A program made the position numbers and the translations under genes. Source: Halobacteriovoraceae bacterium (GTDB taxonomy: Bacteria; Bdellovibrionota; Bacteriovoracia; Bacteriovoracales; Bacteriovoracaceae). From it: a stretch of 64,000 bases of DNA. The notes beneath the pieces were generated by a model. The model saw nothing but the letters and a program-made list of their open reading frames with translations. It was not told the DNA's origin and did not search any database. Below, piece by piece: positions 1 to 6,870 of this stretch. The stretch covers positions 87,028 to 151,027 of the forward strand of contig JACKAK010000011.1 in assembly GCA_020635115.1 (NCBI GenBank), written 5' to 3'. The stretch's first letter is position 1. Each line of letters opens with the position of its first letter.

Positions 1-1047
1 AATGGCCTCTGGCCTGATGTCTTTCATAAGGATAGGTATTCCACTAGAAGCAGATTGGTAAGCAATACCACCACCCATAATACCAGCACCAAGAACAGCT
101 GCATGTTTTACGGTTCTAGCTTCTTTACTTAATTTTTTTGAATTTTTCTTGAGATATTGATCTCCTAAGAAAACTCTAACGAGTGATTCAGCAACAGGTG
201 TTTTCATGAGTTTAACAAACACGTCACCTTCAATATTAAGTGCCTCTTCTCGTGATAGTGTTGAACCTTTTTGAATTGTCTCAACGGCCTTTAGCGGAGC
301 AGGGTAGTGAGGTCCGGCCATACCCGCAACAAATCCTTTGGCCCCTTCAAACACCATAGTAGATTCAATTTTATCCAATTTAAGAGGTGACTTTTTCTGT
401 AGATTTCTTTCATTCCATTTAAGTTCTCCACTATTTGCTCTATCAATAATGGTTAAAGCAGAAGTCAAAAGTTGATCTTCAGAAACGACAGCATCTACGG
501 CCTCTATTTTGAAAGCATCTTGAGCTTTCCATTGCTTACCTGAAGCTATCCATTCGATTGCATGATCAGCTCCAATTAATCTAGAAAGTCTAACAGTTCC
601 ACCCCAACCTGGCATAATTCCAAGTTTAGTTTCGGGTAATCCTACTCTGGCCTTAGGTGTACAGATCCTATAAGTTGTCGAGAGGGAAACTTCAAATCCT
701 CCGCCAAGTGCAAAACCAGTAATTGCACTAACGGTTGGGTATGGAAGGTCTTCAATTTTATTAAAGCTATTATTGACTGCAACCAACCAAGCTTTCATAT
801 CTTCATCCTTAAGGGCCATTTTTCCAATGAATTCTGTAATATCAGCACCCATTACAAAATTATTCTTTGCTGAATAAAGTATGAGACCACGAATATCACT
901 TTGCTTAGTGATAATATCAGTGGCCTTGATAAATTCTTCAACTGTTTGAGCATTAAAAACGTTAACACTTTCGTTTTTTCTATCGAAAATTAAATGCAAG
1001 ACGCCATTCTCATTTTTGAGTTGAAGGCAATTTCCATCCATCAACAT
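1..1047 (-). CDS. Fatty-acid oxidation complex alpha subunit (enoyl-CoA hydratase/3-hydroxyacyl-CoA dehydrogenase), 3' part missing
   Basis: This is the first 349 codons of a FadB/FadJ-type bifunctional beta-oxidation enzyme; the rest lies beyond the left edge. The crotonase (enoyl-CoA hydratase) domain fills about residues 1-190, with the oxyanion-hole stretch GFALGGGFEVSL and the acidic-loop stretch KLGIMPGWGGTVRL. Near the window edge the NAD-binding Rossmann motif VLGAGIMGGGIAY of the 3-hydroxyacyl-CoA dehydrogenase domain begins. The start is ATG at 1047, preceded by AAAGGAG at good spacing; an ATG two codons on is an alternative. The enzyme hydrates trans-2-enoyl-CoA and then oxidises the 3-hydroxyacyl-CoA in the cytoplasm. 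FadB and FadJ cannot be told apart from this part. A thiolase partner would be expected outside the window. Confidence 0.9.
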   Translation of the reverse strand, partial: MLMDGNCLQLKNENGVLHLIFDRKNESVNVFNAQTVEEFIKATDIITKQSDIRGLILYSAKNNFVMGADITEFIGKMALKDEDMKAWLVAVNNSFNKIEDLPYPTVSAITGFALGGGFEVSLSTTYRICTPKARVGLPETKLGIMPGWGGTVRLSRLIGADHAIEWIASGKQWKAQDAFKIEAVDAVVSEDQLLTSALTIIDRANSGELKWNERNLQKKSPLKLDKIESTMVFEGAKGFVAGMAGPHYPAPLKAVETIQKGSTLSREEALNIEGDVFVKLMKTPVAESLVRVFLGDQYLKKNSKKLSKEARTVKHAAVLGAGIMGGGIAYQSASSGIPILMKDIRPEAI

Positions 1048-1332
1048 GCATTCTCCTTTGTAAATATAATTTATGCCCCTCCAAATTACGTGAAGGCCAA
1101 CCAATTGGAAAGCTGTTAGGGGCCAAATATCTAGAGCTATTTAAATATGAGTCTTATTTTTGGCAATTTTGTATAAATCAATATTGATGGTAGTCAAATT
1201 CTTTATAATAAATTCTATTAAATACAAATAGTTATGTATATAATCTTAATGTGTATTGCTAGACTTGTGGCATCAAAGGATAATGTGAACAAAACATCAT
1301 ATCTATATATGGTTCAATCAGGAGAAGTTAAA

Positions 1333-1737
1333 ATGGTTAAAATTGAAATCTTGGAAGGTCTTAATCGTGTGTATCTCAAAACAACCGATTATATAACAAT
1401 TGAAGATGTTAAAAACCTCAAAGTTCAACTTGAGTCACAGGTGCACAAACTAAGCCCTGGCTTTTATTTAGTTCATGACTTTTCTGGTGATGTTGTTGGT
1501 AATACGGAGACAAAGGAATACATACAAATTATTCAAGCAACTCTAAAAGAATGGGGTGCAAAAAGAGTAATTAGAGTCACTGGAGATAACAGTTTGCTAG
1601 AAAATTTTTTGACCAATGGCCAAAATGAAGAAATTGAAAATGACTTTTTCTACAATTGTAAGACTCTTGAAGATGCAGAGAGCTATATCATGGAACAAAA
1701 TGGTTTAGAACTTAACAAAAAAATTGGAGCAGCATAG
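1333..1737 (+). CDS. Small STAS/SpoIIAA-like protein, copy 1 of a tandem pair
   Basis: This is a soluble protein of 134 residues with alternating beta and alpha stretches and no signal peptide. It is clearly a paralogue of the next gene: both share an LNRxYL start, a following D/E-V helix, a central GF(Y/A)x(V/I)xDxS strand, and a GAKRVIRVTGDNSLLENF versus GVGLIIRVIGNNTLGNNF segment. That layout resembles small SpoIIAA/STAS-like folds, but I cannot identify the family firmly. ATG at 1333 is preferred over the longer reading from 1234 because AGGAG lies just upstream and the extra N-terminus has no matching part in the paralogue. The two genes are 20 bp apart and probably co-transcribed. Confidence 0.7.
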   Translation: MVKIEILEGLNRVYLKTTDYITIEDVKNLKVQLESQVHKLSPGFYLVHDFSGDVVGNTETKEYIQIIQATLKEWGAKRVIRVTGDNSLLENFLTNGQNEEIENDFFYNCKTLEDAESYIMEQNGLELNKKIGAA

Positions 1738-1757
1738 TTTTTTGACTTGGAGAAGAT

Positions 1758-2180
1758 ATGACAAAAGATAAGTTTAAAATAGTAGTCCAGACAGAGTTAA
1801 ATCGGTTGTATTTGTATATTAACGGCTTTGTTACAGATGGAGAGGTTCGCTCAATAATAAAAAAAATTAATGATGTCATTTTTGATTTAACCGAAGGTTT
1901 TGCTTTCATCATAGATATTTCAAATAATGCTTTGGCCTCTAAAAATATTGATAAAGATTTCCAGAAGGCCTTAGCAATGTTAAAAGGATATGGCGTTGGA
2001 TTAATTATTAGGGTAATTGGAAATAATACTCTGGGGAATAATTTTTTAAAACTTCGACATGGATCTGGAAACTCCAATGTAAAAGTTTTTCAGGATCATT
2101 CTCAGGCGGAGAGATTTCTTATTCAATTTCAATCTAAATTATTTGAAGAAAAACTATCCTCTAAGGTGAGAGTAGATTAA
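1758..2180 (+). CDS. Small STAS/SpoIIAA-like protein, copy 2 of a tandem pair
   Basis: This 140-residue soluble protein is homologous along its length to the gene immediately upstream, so the pair arose by tandem duplication. The start ATG follows TTGGAGAAGAT, a good ribosome-binding site. The C-terminal region (RFLIQFQSKLF...) aligns with the end of copy 1 (SYIMEQNGLEL...). There are no transmembrane segments and no catalytic motif. A STAS-like role in protein-protein regulation is possible given the neighbouring histidine kinase, but that is inference. The last 20 bp overlap the end of the convergent lipoprotein gene. Confidence 0.7.
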   Translation: MTKDKFKIVVQTELNRLYLYINGFVTDGEVRSIIKKINDVIFDLTEGFAFIIDISNNALASKNIDKDFQKALAMLKGYGVGLIIRVIGNNTLGNNFLKLRHGSGNSNVKVFQDHSQAERFLIQFQSKLFEEKLSSKVRVD

Positions 2181-2964
2181 TTGCAAAGGCCATAAAAAAA
2201 CCTGTTTCAAAAAAATTTTCAATTTCTACACTTTTGGTCTTGAAATTGTCGCCAAGAAAAACATGATGTGTATGTGAAATTCCAAGAACCAAGTGTTCTG
2301 TGAAATAATGGTAAAAATCAGCTCTAAACATATTAACAAAGGGTTTAACTTTTGTCTCTCTTGCTCCTTCATATTGGCCATCAAACCACATAGGGCCTCC
2401 GCCAAGTCCTCCAGCGATACTTCCATAGTTGGGCAAATCGTATTGAACTTTTACCATCATCGCAATGTGAAAAAATCGAAAGTAAATATCCTCACTAAAT
2501 TGTGCATCAAAAAATTTCAAACTAGGGGAAAATCGAATATGCCATTTATCTTTTCCGAGTGGTGGTTGAAGACGAAAGATACTCAGTGATCTAAAGATAC
2601 TAAAACGACTAGGGTTTTTATCTGTACTTCCCTTCAAATATTGATCGTAGATTTTGTCTTCATCTATTCCGTAACTTGAATTTCTAATAATTGTAGTTCC
2701 TACAGCATTTGGAAGGATTCTGACGATTATACCCGAGAAGGACTTAGGTTTGGGGTTTTCTATATATCTTTCTTCAATTTTTTTACTTAGATTTATGAAT
2801 AAATTTCCAAGAGAGTCTTCAAATTTTCTCACATTTTGTAAAAAAGGGTATTCCTGTTGATCTTCTTTTGAAGTTTTTTCAGTATTAATTTCCTCTACAG
2901 GTTCAATCTTCTTTTGAACATGAGAACATGAAATAAAAAATAAACAGATGATAAACCAATTCAT
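2161..2964 (-). CDS. Barrel-like lipoprotein of unknown function
   Basis: The 267-residue product opens with a short hydrophobic segment ending in a lipobox-like FISC, so it is probably a lipoprotein with Cys13 as the lipidated residue. A charged linker follows (about 20-75). The C-terminal 170 residues are rich in aromatic and alternating residues, with Gly-rich turns such as GGLGGGPMWFDG, as in outer-membrane beta-barrel proteins. The last residues are LLSP rather than a terminal Phe. No Shine-Dalgarno sequence is visible before ATG 2964. It lies 32 bp downstream of the histidine kinase gene on the same strand and may share its transcript. I do not recognise the family. Confidence 0.65.
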   Translation of the reverse strand: MNWFIICLFFISCSHVQKKIEPVEEINTEKTSKEDQQEYPFLQNVRKFEDSLGNLFINLSKKIEERYIENPKPKSFSGIIVRILPNAVGTTIIRNSSYGIDEDKIYDQYLKGSTDKNPSRFSIFRSLSIFRLQPPLGKDKWHIRFSPSLKFFDAQFSEDIYFRFFHIAMMVKVQYDLPNYGSIAGGLGGGPMWFDGQYEGARETKVKPFVNMFRADFYHYFTEHLVLGISHTHHVFLGDNFKTKSVEIENFFETGFFMAFAINLLSP

Positions 2965-2996
2965 GGAGGCGGATACTACAACAAAATACTAAAACT

Positions 2997-4361
2997 TTAA
3001 AGTTCTGAGACAATTTCTGTAGAATGTCTTTTAGGGGTCATGTCCTCAATATTTTCTATTGCAAGTTCAAACTTAGGAAGTCTTATCATGAATGTTGTAT
3101 GTTTCATATTATCAACATACTCAATTTCACCCTGATGTGTTTCTATAATGTCACGACAAATATGGAGACCGAGCCCCGTACATGATTTATTGTTTGAGTG
3201 GGATTTAAATTGTGTAAATAAATAGGGTCTAATTTTTTTATTAACACCTTGTCCTGAATCCGTAACTTCAATGAAATAATTATCTTCTCGGTCTATAATG
3301 GATACATTTATCCACTTGTGTTCAAGTTCACAGATTGCATTAAGCGAATTTTGAAAAAGATTGAAAAATACTTGGTTTAAAAGTATTGCGTTACCAAAAA
3401 CGATAATTTCACTTTGCGGAGGGAGAAAATTAAATTCAACGTTTTGGGCCAAGGGATGTTCTTTTAAGATGTAAATCAGTTCATTAATAAGATGACGTAG
3501 ATCAAAAGCTCCAAGATCTTTTAAATCTCCTTCCTTAGATAGATTTTTTAAAGAATTTATCATTCGTCCAAGTAAATCGATTGATGCTTGAATTTTTTTA
3601 GAAGACTGTAATATTTTCTCTTGAGCTTCCTCATCACCTGTCTCTTTAAAAATATGTATCTGATTTTCAATTCGTTCAGAATGGAGTCCAATATGATAGA
3701 GGTAATGTCCAACTTCATGTGAAATTTTGGATGCTAACTCGCTCATAGAGGCCAGGCGATTTTTTTGATCTAATTCTTGTGCTTGGTCTATGATTTTTTT
3801 TACAAACGCCCTTAACTCATTTTTTGCAATAAGAACAAATGAACAAGAAACGAGATTGCCTATTAAAAAGTGAATGGCCAGTTTTTGTTCTATAAATCCA
3901 CTTCCTAGAAACTCAGCAACCGATAAATTCTCAATATTGATTAGAGGAGGAATAAGTAGAAAAGCTTGATTTACGATTGAAAGAGTACACATATAAAGAA
4001 GAAATCTAAAACTTACTAAAAGCGAAAATAAAAAATTAGCAACAATTATCCATATGTGTAATCCAGGAGATTTTAAAAACCAACCCAAAAGATGAAAAAT
4101 CAGAAAAGTCGCAAAGGCCATAAAAGTAGCGACTTTTTTATTTTCAACTTCGAATCTAATGAGTAGTGAAGAAAATCCAGCAGCAATGAGTATAAAAAGA
4201 CAAGGATAAATTAGCGTGTTTGATAAAGGTAGCGAAAATAATTTATAGACAGTGACTAGTATCAGTGGTGTGACAATACCCAATCGAAGTATAAAAATGA
4301 GATTCTTTCTTTGGGAGAAATCCCTTTCTTTTTTATATTGAGTATAATAGTGATTTTCCAA
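2997..4361 (-). CDS. Membrane-bound sensor histidine kinase
   Basis: This is a 454-residue sensor kinase. Six hydrophobic segments between about residues 20 and 180 form a membrane sensor resembling a compact 7TM/MASE-like module. A short coiled coil leads to an H-box, SKISHEVGHYLYHIG, with His215 as the likely phosphoacceptor. The ATPase domain shows an N-box (NQVFFNLFQNSLNAI), a G1 box (DSGQG) and a G2 box (GLGLHICRDIIETHQGEI), so catalytic parts look intact. The start is TTG at 4361, with GGAG six bases upstream; no better ATG exists. No response regulator is adjacent, so it is an orphan kinase. The ligand is unknown. Confidence 0.9.
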   Translation of the reverse strand: MENHYYTQYKKERDFSQRKNLIFILRLGIVTPLILVTVYKLFSLPLSNTLIYPCLFILIAAGFSSLLIRFEVENKKVATFMAFATFLIFHLLGWFLKSPGLHIWIIVANFLFSLLVSFRFLLYMCTLSIVNQAFLLIPPLINIENLSVAEFLGSGFIEQKLAIHFLIGNLVSCSFVLIAKNELRAFVKKIIDQAQELDQKNRLASMSELASKISHEVGHYLYHIGLHSERIENQIHIFKETGDEEAQEKILQSSKKIQASIDLLGRMINSLKNLSKEGDLKDLGAFDLRHLINELIYILKEHPLAQNVEFNFLPPQSEIIVFGNAILLNQVFFNLFQNSLNAICELEHKWINVSIIDREDNYFIEVTDSGQGVNKKIRPYLFTQFKSHSNNKSCTGLGLHICRDIIETHQGEIEYVDNMKHTTFMIRLPKFELAIENIEDMTPKRHSTEIVSEL

Positions 4362-4538
4362 ATTTCACTCCAATGAAATTTTTCTTAGACTTATTTAAGC
4401 CTACATCAAATTTGTTTAAATTAGAAATTAATTATGACAAAAAGAGATGATTTATATCAGGTGTATTATTTCTGTTACGGCCGTGTTTCTAGTTTGAAAC
4501 AAAATTAATCAAAATAAAGACTTTAATGTAGAAAAAAG

Positions 4539-4556
4539 TTGGCATGGACTTTGCTT
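4539..4556 (+). promoter_or_regulatory. Sigma-54 (RpoN) -24/-12 promoter
   Basis: TTGGCATGGACTTTGCTT has the GG and GC dinucleotides exactly ten bases apart and matches the TTGGCA / TTGC halves of the -24/-12 element. The expected transcription start is near 4566, giving a leader of about 23 bases before the ATG at 4589. This is the only good sigma-54 site I found in the window. It implies an activator (bacterial enhancer-binding protein) encoded elsewhere. Confidence 0.75.
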
Positions 4557-4588
4557 ATTAGAACTGCAACAAACAAATAGGAGTTTAT

Positions 4589-4930
4589 ATGCAAATTCAA
4601 AAAAACCTTTTAAGACAGTACATGACCTTATCAAATCAACCAACACTTAAAGAAATCTCTGTTGAAACCGGTATACAAGTTTCAAGAGTTTTTAGAATCT
4701 TTAATGGTGCAGAAATGAAGATCTCAGAATTTATGGCCTTCCAAAAATTAGTTAAAATTAAAAATGGGATGGATTCAAAATTAATTGAACTTGTCGAAGA
4801 AAGTTCAGAGGTACTTCCAGCGTCAATTTTAAGTGGGATTGAAAATAAAATTCGCAGACAAATAGATCTTTGGAAATATACCAAAAATCAAACATATCCA
4901 ATATATAGAGAAACTGCTCAATTTATCTAA
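4589..4930 (+). CDS. Small helix-turn-helix protein under a sigma-54 promoter
   Basis: This is a 113-residue protein whose N-terminal part reads as a helix-turn-helix: PTLKEISVETGIQVSRVFRI. The rest is helical and charged. ATG 4589 follows AATAGGAG with seven bases between. It is followed after 34 bp by a winged-helix-like protein in the same direction, and the pair resembles the TIGR02147/DUF4423-type regulators that are numerous in Bdellovibrio-like bacteria, here split across two short genes. DNA binding is inferred from the motif; the target is unknown. Confidence 0.75.
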   Translation: MQIQKNLLRQYMTLSNQPTLKEISVETGIQVSRVFRIFNGAEMKISEFMAFQKLVKIKNGMDSKLIELVEESSEVLPASILSGIENKIRRQIDLWKYTKNQTYPIYRETAQFI

Positions 4931-4964
4931 AAAATAGAAAAAATAACCAATATCGGAGTTGAAG

Positions 4965-5462
4965 ATGAGAAAATTATTAGCTGCAGAAAGATATATTTTA
5001 GAAGTTTTAAATAATAACCACTATAGTTTTAATGAACTCAAAGATAAGAGTAAACTCGATGATCAAATTCTTAGAAATTTACTTTCTAACTTTCTAGATC
5101 AAGAAGTTGTTTGCCTCAAAAATGGAATTTATTCTATAGATACTGAAAGAGTGAGGGGGCTTTTATCTGAGGCCAATGACACGGACTTTGTACATTACGA
5201 AATAGATGAATTAATCAGCTCTTTTCTTGAATTAAAATTTGACAAAAATGAACGCTTCAAAGAATCCACTCATCTCTCCTTAAAGAAAGTTGATATGAAT
5301 CCAAGTGAGTATGTGTTGTATAAATCTATGGTAAAAAATATTGAAACTTATCTCGAACAATTAATAAAGAATCCAAATCGAGATGAAAACTCACAAAAAT
5401 ATATCTTCTTTTGGGGAAATAGCTTCTACAGTGACGTGATTAATCAAATGTTTTGCTCTTAA
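4965..5462 (+). CDS. TIGR02147/DUF4423-like regulator, winged-helix type
   Basis: The 165-residue product starts with a helix-rich segment (AAERYILEVLNNNHYSFNELKDKSKLD) that reads as a winged helix. Its C-terminal half, STHLSLKKVDMNPSEYVLYK followed by a helix and EQL, is typical of TIGR02147-family proteins of predatory deltaproteobacterial lineages. The start is ATG 4965: GGAG lies at the right distance, whereas the TTG two codons earlier overlaps it. It sits in the sigma-54 transcript with the preceding HTH gene. The role is probably transcriptional control, by family; the regulated genes are not evident. Confidence 0.65.
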   Translation: MRKLLAAERYILEVLNNNHYSFNELKDKSKLDDQILRNLLSNFLDQEVVCLKNGIYSIDTERVRGLLSEANDTDFVHYEIDELISSFLELKFDKNERFKESTHLSLKKVDMNPSEYVLYKSMVKNIETYLEQLIKNPNRDENSQKYIFFWGNSFYSDVINQMFCS

Positions 5463-5485
5463 AAAAGAATCAAAATCTGATGGCC

Positions 5486-5515
5486 GTACTTCGCAAATTC
5501 GCTAAAGCGAAGTAC
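5486..5515. repeat. Inverted repeat, possible terminator of the regulator pair
   Basis: GTACTTCGC and GCGAAGTAC form a perfect 9-bp stem around a 12-base loop, 23 bp after the stop at 5462. No T-run follows (TTTGGGGG), so it is either a weak or factor-assisted terminator or a protein-binding palindrome. Confidence 0.5.
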
Positions 5516-5543
5516 TTTGGGGGATTGTGAAGTAAATAAAAAA

Positions 5544-5581
5544 AATGTAAGCAAATGTAAGAAAATCAAATGTAATGTAAG
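5544..5581. repeat. Cluster of four AATGTAA repeats
   Basis: AATGTAA[G/T] occurs four times in 38 bp, starting at 5544, 5554, 5569 and 5574. A related CATGTAAG lies near 5670. The first two copies are one helical turn apart. The block lies in the 288-bp gap before the Gly/Ser repeat protein gene and could be an operator. Chance in AT-rich DNA is not excluded. Confidence 0.35.
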
Positions 5582-5750
5582 AAATATTTCGGAGGTTCTA
5601 AGAAAATCAGGAGTTTTCTCCATGCATATAGTAAGAAAACAATAAAAATTAATTAAAAAAGTGTTGCTAACATGTAAGATTTTTCAATAATACTTTTTTT
5701 GAACTCCATTTTGTGATAGGTTCCCAAGACTGTCTAACAACGGAGATCAA

Positions 5751-6626
5751 ATGTTTAAGTATCTTTTTTCTTTTTGTCTTTTAACCTCATTTATTCAATT
5801 TGATGTCCTGGCCAAGTCTGAAAATAAGGACAGTAAATCAACTCCAAAATCTGATAGTAAAAAAAGAAACAACTCTACTGGTGGATCATTCATTGAAAAC
5901 GGTGGTTCAAATATAGGACATGGAACTTCGCCAATCGGTACAAGTTCTTCTGCTCCAGTTTTCGGTGGATATAGTGGTAGCTCCACAACATTTGGCCCAA
6001 TGTTTAAAAAGGGTGACAAACCAGAAAAAAAGAAAAAGAAAAATAAAGGAACGACTCAATCTGGTTCTTTTATTGAAGGTGGTTCTATCGGTTATGGGAC
6101 AGCTTCATTAGGAGGAGGATCTTCTGCACCTGTATATGGTGGAGACAGCGATAGAGGGAGTTCTTCATTTGGGCCAATGTTTAAAAAGGGAAATAGCGAT
6201 AAAACTCCTGAAAGAAAGAAAAAAGGAAGATCTAGTTCTGCAAGTGGCCCATTTTTAGAGGGCGGTTCAGTAGGGCCAGGAACGACTTCTCTTGGTGGAG
6301 GAAGTTATGAGGCCCCTACTTATGGTGGATATTCTGGTAGTAGTACTACTTATGGCCCAATGTTTAAAGAAACTCAAAATTCACCTATGCCAGAAGATAC
6401 TGATACTCGACCAAGCTATGATCCTGAAACAGATGTAGGTGCTGGTAATGATCCTCACAGTGGTTATAGTGGAAGCAGCTCTTATGATTCTCCATCTTAT
6501 GGTGGAGGGGATTATTCAGGCCCAATGGTGCTTAGAAATTTAAAAGAAAAAGCAAAGGAAAAGCTAGAGCGTATGAGAGCGAGCTTTTGTGAGACTTTTT
6601 TCACTCCTGCTTATTTACTGGACTGA
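5751..6626 (+). CDS. Secreted Gly/Ser-rich repeat protein
   Basis: This 291-residue protein has a signal peptide (MFKYLFSFCLLTSFIQFDVLA) and then three imperfect repeats of about 55-60 residues. Each contains GxF(I/L)E, a Gly-rich SxGxGT stretch, AP(V/T)(F/Y)GG, and ends with (F/Y)GPMFK. A Lys-rich spacer separates the repeats. A fourth, shortened unit (GYSGSSSYDSPSYGGG) precedes a helical tail with one Cys. The ribosome site CGGAG precedes ATG 5751. Composition suggests a flexible, surface or matrix-type protein; the function is unknown. A strong intrinsic terminator follows. I do not recognise a named family. Confidence 0.75.
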   Translation: MFKYLFSFCLLTSFIQFDVLAKSENKDSKSTPKSDSKKRNNSTGGSFIENGGSNIGHGTSPIGTSSSAPVFGGYSGSSTTFGPMFKKGDKPEKKKKKNKGTTQSGSFIEGGSIGYGTASLGGGSSAPVYGGDSDRGSSSFGPMFKKGNSDKTPERKKKGRSSSASGPFLEGGSVGPGTTSLGGGSYEAPTYGGYSGSSTTYGPMFKETQNSPMPEDTDTRPSYDPETDVGAGNDPHSGYSGSSSYDSPSYGGGDYSGPMVLRNLKEKAKEKLERMRASFCETFFTPAYLLD

Positions 6627-6652
6627 GGTACTGTAATAATTGATCTATTCTA

Positions 6653-6679
6653 AGAGCACACTCGAGTGCTCTTTTTTTT
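6653..6679 (+). terminator. Intrinsic terminator
   Basis: AGAGCAC and GTGCTCT form a 7-bp stem around ACTCGA, followed by a run of eight T. It lies 26 bp after the Gly/Ser repeat gene and ends that transcript. Confidence 0.9.
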
Positions 6680-6806
6680 CACACTTTAACTTCATGAACT
6701 TTAATTCTGCCACGAAAAGTAGACGTACAAAATTTATACAGAATGGATGTAAAATCGAATATACCTGATTGATATTATTCAGCTTTTTAAAGGCAGAGTG
6801 AAATTC

Positions 6807-6834
6807 TACAGGAATTAACTTAAGTACCCGATAA
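6807..6834 (+). promoter_or_regulatory. Possible weak sigma-28 promoter
   Basis: CCCGATAA at 6827-6834 matches the -10 of flagellar sigma-28 promoters (GCCGATAA) in seven of eight positions. The -35 is poor: TACA at 6807-6810, with a 16-base rather than 15-base gap. It is listed because two closer matches and one strong one occur elsewhere in the window. Confidence 0.3.
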
Positions 6835-6870
6835 GTTTAATGAGACAATACATCTAAAGAAGGGTGTTTT

